From the NCBI RefSeq assembly GCF_016469335.1, contig NZ_CP059888.1, positions 620,001-684,000 on the forward strand: DNA of 64,000 bases, read 5' to 3'. The DNA is from Flocculibacter collagenilyticus. Its GTDB lineage: Bacteria > Pseudomonadota > Gammaproteobacteria > Enterobacterales > Alteromonadaceae. The notes beneath the pieces are model-generated. The model ran no database searches. It saw only the letters and a list, made by a program, of their open reading frames with translations, and was not told the origin of the DNA. Position 1 is the stretch's first letter; each line of letters starts with the position of its first letter. Shown piece by piece: positions 58,690-64,000 of the stretch. The position numbers and the translations under genes are program-made.

Positions 58690-59127
58690 TTATGACTGTT
58701 GCTCGGAAAAGGCAGCAAAGCACTCCTCACCTGTCATCATCGTCGTTTTGTTGGCGAAGTCATAAAATGCAGGCTTTTCGTCAATAAATATTTGATGATC
58801 TAATTCCGCATTGAAATCGTTAAACAGACCCACAGGCATAATATATTTATGGCTTTCTTTTAAGCGGTAAAATAAATGGGTTCCACACGCTTTACAAAAT
58901 CCACGCTCTGCCCACTCTGATGAAGCATATATGGTAAGCGGAGCATCATCATTAAAGGTAACATTAACGCCACAGTCAACGGCTAAGAATGGTCCGCCGC
59001 CCCACTTTCTGCACATATTGCAATGGCACACGCCAACTTTATTATCTACGTGATTTGCAGTAATGTTAACGGCACCGCATAAGCAAGAGCCAGACACATT
59101 AGCAGCAGATTGAGTAGGTGTTTCCAT
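58690..59127 (-). CDS. GFA (CENP-V/GFA) zinc-binding protein
   Basis: 145 residues with the family's zinc ligands: SCLCGAVNIT, VCHCNMCRKWGG and FCKACGTHLFYR. The ETPTQ N-terminus is short. GFA-domain proteins include a protein named for glutathione-dependent formaldehyde activation, but most, probably including this one, are uncharacterised small-molecule or thiol-binding proteins. It stands alone on the minus strand. Confidence 0.88.
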   Translation of the reverse strand: METPTQSAANVSGSCLCGAVNITANHVDNKVGVCHCNMCRKWGGGPFLAVDCGVNVTFNDDAPLTIYASSEWAERGFCKACGTHLFYRLKESHKYIMPVGLFNDFNAELDHQIFIDEKPAFYDFANKTTMMTGEECFAAFSEQQS

Positions 59128-59335
59128 GTAGTTTTCTCCTAGTTAGTAATTTATCTATTTAGTTATTACTGCCTTACTACTTCTTACAGGTTAGCATTGT
59201 GCTTTTTAATTTTATAGCTGCGTACGTAAATAAAAACCTTGTTAAGTAATTGGTAAATAGAAATAAAAAAGTGGTCACTAGTAACCTGAACCACTGCAAG
59301 TACGTGATTAATCAATAGTAAAAATCGAGAGCGAA

Positions 59336-60262
59336 ATGAGAGTGAATATTAAACCTGTTATAGAAAATGACCATGAGCACGGAGAGTGTGACGAACACTG
59401 TGATACACAGTGTAATGATAACTGCTCAAATAAGACATCAACTTGTCACTCTCAAATAGATCAATTATTAGCCGTGATGCGCGAATTGCGTGATCCTGAA
59501 ACTGGCTGCCCTTGGGATCTCAAGCAGACCTATTCCACAATTGTGCCTTATACCTTGGAAGAAGCGTACGAAGTAGCTGATGCAATTGAGCAAGGCGATT
59601 TTGATGAGCTAAAAGGGGAGTTAGGAGATTTACTCTTTCAGGTTGTGTTTTATGCCCAGCTTGCTAGCGAAGAGGGGCGGTTTGAATTTAGTGATGTTGT
59701 AGATGCGATACACGAGAAGCTAATACGTCGCCATCCTCATGTATTTCAAACGAATGTTAGCTTTACTGAAGCGCAGGTGAAAGAAAATTGGGAGCGTGAA
59801 AAGTCTCAAGAGCGCGACATTAGGCATCAACAAGGCAAGGCTCGTTTACTAGATAATATTCCTCATAATTTACCTGCGCTCTCTCGTGCTAATAAAATTC
59901 AAAAGCGCTGTGCTACGGTGGGGTTTGAATGGCCAGATATTCATGGCGCACTTGATAAAGTGGTGGAAGAAGTCGAAGAACTCAGGGCTGAATTACAACA
60001 CAAAGTGGTGAATGAAGCACAGCAACAAAGCATAGAAGAGGAATTAGGCGATTTATTTTTTTCTTTAGTTAATGTCTCTCGTTATGTGAATGCTGATCCT
60101 GAACAAATAATGCGGCAGGCCAACCGGAAATTTGAACAGCGCTTTAATCAGGTTGAACACGTTTTTATCGAAAAAGGACAATCACTTCAAACGGCCACGC
60201 TTCAAGAAATGGATAACGTTTGGCAGCAAGTAAAACAAAACCAAAAGCGCGATAACTCTTAA
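59336..60262 (+). CDS. mazG: Nucleoside triphosphate pyrophosphohydrolase MazG with Cys/His-rich N-terminal extension
   Basis: 308 residues against 263 in E. coli. Two all-alpha MazG domains are visible: LAVMRELRDPETGCPWDLKQTYSTI, EEAYEVADAIEQ and ELGDLLFQVVFYA in the first, EEVEELRAE and ELGDLFFSLVNVSRY in the second, with EExxE..D metal sites intact. The first ~38 residues are an extension rich in His, Cys and acids (EHGECDEHCDTQC and CNDNCS). GAGAG 5 nt before the ATG and the absence of a later in-frame start before the conserved part show that the extension is translated. MazG cleans oxidised or surplus NTPs and lowers ppGpp. Its stop overlaps that of the convergent next gene. Confidence 0.93.
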   Translation: MRVNIKPVIENDHEHGECDEHCDTQCNDNCSNKTSTCHSQIDQLLAVMRELRDPETGCPWDLKQTYSTIVPYTLEEAYEVADAIEQGDFDELKGELGDLLFQVVFYAQLASEEGRFEFSDVVDAIHEKLIRRHPHVFQTNVSFTEAQVKENWEREKSQERDIRHQQGKARLLDNIPHNLPALSRANKIQKRCATVGFEWPDIHGALDKVVEEVEELRAELQHKVVNEAQQQSIEEELGDLFFSLVNVSRYVNADPEQIMRQANRKFEQRFNQVEHVFIEKGQSLQTATLQEMDNVWQQVKQNQKRDNS

Positions 60263-61158
60263 TAACTATGGTTAAAGTTGTCTAACACGGTTGAGTAAGC
60301 GCTGCTTTTCTTTAGCTGTTTTATACTAGCGTTCATAAACGAAATGAAACGTTTATCTACATCTTTACTGCACATTAAATGCCGAGCGTTAGGATCGGGT
60401 GGATTAGCAAATTTGAGGACTGAAATTTGATATTTTAACTTCGGATTTTTCTTTAAAATCCAGCTTAACTCTACTGGGTTAATTAAATAGTAATCAATGC
60501 GTTGACGAGAAATAAGCTTAAACACATGCCGCTGTATATTGTCGCCAAAGCTGTGGGTTAAGTAGGAAAGACCCGCAACAGGAGTTTTATATCTCGTCAA
60601 ACTGCGATCAATTTTGTCGCCGTAAGAAAATCCCTGCTGATGCCCCATAATAAAATCACTTGATAGTAGCTCGGTTACGGTAGGAGGACGTTTAAAGTAA
60701 TTTGCGAGTTTTTTATGCGTGGCAATGACGTAAGGCTTTTCTAAATAAATAGCATCAGTAAATTGAAACCATTTTTTCCTTTCTTTCACTTTATAACTAC
60801 CTGCAAAACAGCTATTTACCTTACCTTTTAAATGGTGCACTACCGATGCCCAATCGGGCGCTGTTTGATAGGCAAGCGTGATGTTTTGTTGTTCGGCAAT
60901 CTGATTTAACAGTTGAATAATAATACCGTCTGATTCACTGCTTGTTTTAGTGTAATAAAAAGGAGGGCGCTCTATGTAAACAATTTGAGCTACTTTAAAC
61001 GGGGCATTCAGTGCCGACTCTTTACTGATGCTTTGGGTGGCATAGGCAGGGACAGATGTGATTGAATAAGCAGCGATCAGCAAGCTTAAGGCTAAAATAG
61101 TGCCAGCTTTGACGTGAGCGATAAGTGGATTGAGTGCGATTTTAAAAAGGTACACCAT
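60259..61158 (-). CDS. Periplasmic solute-binding protein, SBP_bac_3-like
   Basis: 299 residues from the ATG at 61158, chosen because AAGGG lies 5 nt upstream and a signal peptide follows (ILALSLLIAAYSITSVPAYA); the ATG at 61200 has no SD. The body has family-3 binding protein features: QIVYIERPPFYYTKTSSESDGIIIQLLNQIAEQQNITL and CFAGSYKVKERKKWFQFTDAIY, with lysine-rich positions. It probably binds an amino acid or related solute. No transporter genes are adjacent, so it may feed a sensor or a distant permease. Its stop overlaps that of mazG by three bases. Confidence 0.75.
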   Translation of the reverse strand: MVYLFKIALNPLIAHVKAGTILALSLLIAAYSITSVPAYATQSISKESALNAPFKVAQIVYIERPPFYYTKTSSESDGIIIQLLNQIAEQQNITLAYQTAPDWASVVHHLKGKVNSCFAGSYKVKERKKWFQFTDAIYLEKPYVIATHKKLANYFKRPPTVTELLSSDFIMGHQQGFSYGDKIDRSLTRYKTPVAGLSYLTHSFGDNIQRHVFKLISRQRIDYYLINPVELSWILKKNPKLKYQISVLKFANPPDPNARHLMCSKDVDKRFISFMNASIKQLKKSSAYSTVLDNFNHSY

Positions 61159-61293
61159 TATTCCCTTGCACATGTTTTTGCACAATCTAACATGCATCAC
61201 AGCAGCTTACATTGAGGATAAACTTTATTGTTATTATTACTGCATGTATTGCTACCTACTATAAAAGAAAGGTTAGCAAACAATGCTAAAAAA

Positions 61294-62286
61294 TCAACTT
61301 GCCCTTAATTGCGTGCGCTGTTGCTCAAGCGTAAAAAAGCTCCAAGCAATGAATCGACTTTGTTTGTTACCTTGCGACATATCAACCACTTTCACTTGCT
61401 TCGCGTTTATTTTCTTTAGTGTTTGTTTTAATGTTTTTAGGTTGTCTTTATTTGACACTAAACTCGTAAACCATAGGCTTTGAGTACTAAATTGCTGGCT
61501 TTCAATTATCATGTCTGTAATAAATTTCGCTTCACCACCTTCACACCATAGCTCTGCTTGTTGTCCACCAAAATTCAACGCCTTAGTGTCTTTTTTCGAC
61601 AGCACTGTATGCTTACCCGACGGCTTTCGCTTGGCTTTATTGGCTGCTAAATTAGTAATTTTGCGTTGCGTACCTTGTTGTGCCGCTTCAAGTGATGTGT
61701 GAAAGGGTGGGTTACACATTGTAAAATGAACCTGTTGAATTTGCTTTTGCTGTTTTGCAGATAGATTGGCCTTTGGGTGTTGTAAAATATTCAGAAAGTA
61801 ATGCTCAGCTTGAGGCTGATGAAAAACACTGATCTCTTTTGTGAGCTTATTAGCTTGACATAGTTGTTGTGCACACTGTACTGAAATAGGATCAATATCA
61901 CTTGCGATAAAGCGCCAACCATAACTCTTGTTACCAATGAGCGGATACGCCAAATTGGCACCCGTGCCAATATCCAGCCCAATAATATGTTTACCTTTGG
62001 GAATGTTGCCATCGTTACTTTGTGCTAATAAGTCAGCGATATGATGGAGGTAATCTGCGCGGCCGGGGATCGGTGGGCATAAGTAGCCTTGTGGAATATC
62101 CCAAAACTTAACTCCGTAATAGTAATGCAACAGCGCTTGATTAAGGGTCTTTACAGCAGCAGGATCTGCAAAATCAATGGTTTGCTCGCCTTTGGGGTTT
62201 AACTTAGTGAAAGATGCTAGTGCAGGGGTAACCTTTATAAGCTCAGAAATAGGGTAGCGAGTCTGATGTAAGTTTCTTGGGTGCAT
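61294..62286 (-). CDS. rlmF: 23S rRNA m6A1618 methyltransferase RlmF
   Basis: 330 residues. The N-terminus (LHQTRYPISELIKVTPALASFTKLNPKGEQTIDFADPAAVKTLNQALLHYYYGV) is the YbiN signature. The Rossmann fold contains GLDIGTGANLAYPLIG and the N6-adenine motif CNPPFH. It methylates A1618 of 23S rRNA using S-adenosylmethionine. A C-terminal basic patch (NKAKRKPSGKHTVLSKK) may bind rRNA. It is transcribed away from dinB. Confidence 0.94.
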   Translation of the reverse strand: MHPRNLHQTRYPISELIKVTPALASFTKLNPKGEQTIDFADPAAVKTLNQALLHYYYGVKFWDIPQGYLCPPIPGRADYLHHIADLLAQSNDGNIPKGKHIIGLDIGTGANLAYPLIGNKSYGWRFIASDIDPISVQCAQQLCQANKLTKEISVFHQPQAEHYFLNILQHPKANLSAKQQKQIQQVHFTMCNPPFHTSLEAAQQGTQRKITNLAANKAKRKPSGKHTVLSKKDTKALNFGGQQAELWCEGGEAKFITDMIIESQQFSTQSLWFTSLVSNKDNLKTLKQTLKKINAKQVKVVDMSQGNKQSRFIAWSFFTLEQQRTQLRAS

Positions 62287-62452
62287 AAAAGTGATGTCCT
62301 AGCGCGAAAAGTAGTGAAGTTTGTTTTGCAGATGGCAGTGATCATAACATTTTCAATTTCTTCAGAACATCGTTGAACTGCGGATAAGTTTATACTGAAA
62401 AATAAATCAAATCGTGCTTAAAAGACAATAAAAACTTGAAATACACTCAATC

Positions 62453-62468
62453 CTGTATAAATATACAG
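62453..62468 (+). promoter_or_regulatory. LexA (SOS) operator of dinB
   Basis: CTGTATAAATATACAG fits the gammaproteobacterial LexA consensus CTG-N10-CAG with the AT-rich core, and lies only two bases before the dinB ATG. LexA bound here would block the promoter and the start codon together. TTGAAA at 62436-62441 is a possible -35 box. Confidence 0.85.
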
Positions 62469-62470
62469 TT

Positions 62471-63529
62471 ATGCGTAAAATTGTACATATAGATATGGAT
62501 GCGTTTTTTGTATCCGTAGAAATCCGAGATAATCCCTCCTTGGCTGGAAAGCCAGTGGCCGTTGGGGGGAAGTCTGATCGCAGAGGAGTATTGTCAACCT
62601 GCAACTATATTGCAAGGCAGTATGGTGTTAGTTCGGCGATGCCCACGGCAATTGCCAAGCAAAAGTGCCCCAACTTAGTTGTTGTACCCGGTAGAATGGA
62701 AGCCTACCGCGAAGCAAGTGAGCAAATCCGAGAAATATTTGAAGAGTATACAGGCAAAATTGAGCCGCTTTCGCTTGATGAGGCGTATTTAGATCTTTCT
62801 GAATCTAGTTTGCACCAAGGCTCTGCTACGCTTATCGCTCAAGAAATTAGAGCCAAGATATACAAAACAACCATGTTGACTGCATCAGCAGGTATTGCAC
62901 CTATTAAGTTCTTAGCCAAAATAGCTTCTGATATTAACAAGCCGAATAACCAATTTACTATTGCACCTAATGATGTACTGAATTTTATTGAAACGCTGCC
63001 ACTAAAAAAAATTCCCGGTGTTGGTAAAGTGACGACGGAGAAACTAAAACGTTTAGGTTTAGAAACGGGGGGCGATATAAGACGTTCGAAAGAAATCTTT
63101 CTAATTGAACATTTTGGTAAATATGGGCGGGTTTTATGGGATCGCTGTCATGGGATTGATAACCGAGCAGTGGAAGTGTCAAGAATTAGAAAGTCTGTGG
63201 GGGTTGAACGAACCTTTGAAAAAAACGTTAGCAGCCTAGACGAATTGTCCCGCATTTTAATTGAAAGGTTGTTGCCAGAATTAGAAAGGCGTGCACAAAA
63301 ACATTTAGCTACACGCAGTATGAATAAGCTTGGTGTAAAAGTTAAATTCGCAGATTTTCAACAAACAACTAAAGAACAAAAGCACAATCAAATAGAACGA
63401 AACACCCTGATTGAGTTATTACAAGAAGCGTTTTTTCGCGGAAACGGAAAGTCAGTGAGATTGTTAGGTATTCATATTGGGTTAGACGATGATGCGAATA
63501 CATTCGAACAATTAAACTTTGATCTATAG
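62471..63529 (+). CDS. dinB: DNA polymerase IV
   Basis: 352 residues, the E. coli length. The start MRKIVHIDMDAFFVSVE matches the family start exactly; catalytic acids are in DMDAFF and SLDEAYLD, then LTASAGIAPIKFLAKIASDINKPN, an HhH segment (KKIPGVGKVTTEKL) and the little finger (RKSVGVERTF). The protein ends in a region (LNFDL) close to the beta-clamp-binding type (QLxLxL). The error-prone polymerase is induced by DNA damage. No SD fits between the LexA box and the ATG. Confidence 0.97.
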   Translation: MRKIVHIDMDAFFVSVEIRDNPSLAGKPVAVGGKSDRRGVLSTCNYIARQYGVSSAMPTAIAKQKCPNLVVVPGRMEAYREASEQIREIFEEYTGKIEPLSLDEAYLDLSESSLHQGSATLIAQEIRAKIYKTTMLTASAGIAPIKFLAKIASDINKPNNQFTIAPNDVLNFIETLPLKKIPGVGKVTTEKLKRLGLETGGDIRRSKEIFLIEHFGKYGRVLWDRCHGIDNRAVEVSRIRKSVGVERTFEKNVSSLDELSRILIERLLPELERRAQKHLATRSMNKLGVKVKFADFQQTTKEQKHNQIERNTLIELLQEAFFRGNGKSVRLLGIHIGLDDDANTFEQLNFDL

Positions 63530-63746
63530 TAAGTCAACATTGCCATAATTCATCATTATTCAACCTGATTGATGTCATTTTTTATACTTAATATTTAGCC
63601 CACACGTTGGATATTGAAATAGTGATGAGCGGTTAAGGCTGAGATAAAGTCATTGATATAAAATACTTTTTAATATTCATTGTTTTTAATTTAGGTAAAA
63701 TAGAGCGTATTAATTAACCTTCCATTAGACTCGTCAAGGGATCAGG

Positions 63747-64000
63747 ATGCACAAAAACTTCATCGTCTTAGTGGTTATTACTATGTTGGCGCTAACAGGT
63801 TGTGGCGCTGAGAATAACAATGCCAGCGAACCTCATGCATCAAGCAAAACGCATACTCAATCCTCTGGCAACAGCGGTATCGCAGCGACGCCCTCACAGC
63901 CAACAGAACCCGAATTTAATTTAGAGCAGGTACAACAGGCTTACCGTAACACCCAACTGACGGTGCTAGATATTTCAGAGCGTAGTCGCGAAGGACGAAA
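63747..64000 (+). CDS. Lipoprotein, start only, possibly alpha-2-macroglobulin family
   Basis: 84 codons are present and the frame runs off the window. AAGGG 6 nt before the ATG supports the start. A lipoprotein signal ends in LALTGC with Gly at +2 after the Cys. The next ~40 residues are a Ser/Asn/Thr-rich linker, then NLEQVQQAYRNTQLTVLDISERSREGRK. The last part recalls the N-terminus of bacterial alpha-2-macroglobulins (YfhM type), but too little is present to be sure. Confidence 0.55.
   Translation, partial: MHKNFIVLVVITMLALTGCGAENNNASEPHASSKTHTQSSGNSGIAATPSQPTEPEFNLEQVQQAYRNTQLTVLDISERSREGR

Noticed and set aside
60259-61200. Start of the solute-binding protein at 61200
   Set aside because: No SD there; the ATG at 61158 has AAGGG 5 nt upstream and directly begins a signal peptide.

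Overview
The window reads as the chromosome of a low-GC marine gammaproteobacterium of the Alteromonadales, most like Colwelliaceae (Colwellia/Thalassotalea). The evidence is an MSHA type IV pilus operon directly followed by the mreBCD-maf-rng-yhdP-nitrilase-tldD run, many secreted or envelope proteins, GlyGly-CTERM tails and AT-rich intergenic DNA. The genus is inferred from protein resemblance alone; there is no rRNA here.

Layout. (1) 1-12116: 3' part of the MSHA pilus locus (mshG end, mshF, two MshB-like pilins, MshA, mshC, mshD, mshO, mshP and a very large mshQ with seven MAM-like repeats). (2) 12117-22670: accessory DNA between mshQ and mreB, which are neighbours in several relatives. 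It holds a promoter-driven type VI secretion effector module (PAAR-like DUF4150 spike protein, 1081-residue VasX-like membrane-active effector, three tandem two-TM immunity-type paralogues), then a periplasmic coiled-coil/PEGA/FGE-like protein and a DCC-family protein. (3) 22671-35701: conserved block mreB, mreC, mreD, maf, rng, yhdP, nitrilase, tldD, with darP and pmbA. (4) 35941-48207: porin plus small phosphate-binding-like protein, prolyl oligopeptidase, cytochrome c', cytochrome b561, a signalling cluster (ethylene-receptor-like hybrid PAS histidine kinase, single-domain receiver, receiver-GGDEF), CorA and MscS. (5) 48321-59127: secreted trypsin-like protease with a PA insert, chemoreceptor, host-attachment-family protein, folX and folE, an anchored surface protein, a Kef-type antiporter and a GFA protein. 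(6) 59336-64000: mazG with a Cys/His-rich N-terminal extension, a periplasmic solute-binding protein, rlmF, SOS-regulated dinB and the start of a lipoprotein.

How they work together. The msh genes build and tip a surface-attachment pilus. The T6SS module supplies an orphan effector payload that needs a secretion apparatus encoded elsewhere. mreBCD set cell shape, with RNase G and Maf as housekeeping partners. TldD and PmbA form one heterodimeric protease although they are separated by darP. FolE and FolX form a pteridine branch. The kinase and two receivers look like one signalling pathway ending in cyclic-di-GMP.

Best candidates for something new: the effector module with three mosaic immunity paralogues, and the three-gene signalling cluster whose sensor keeps all seven residues important for ethylene binding in plant ETR1 at unchanged spacing.
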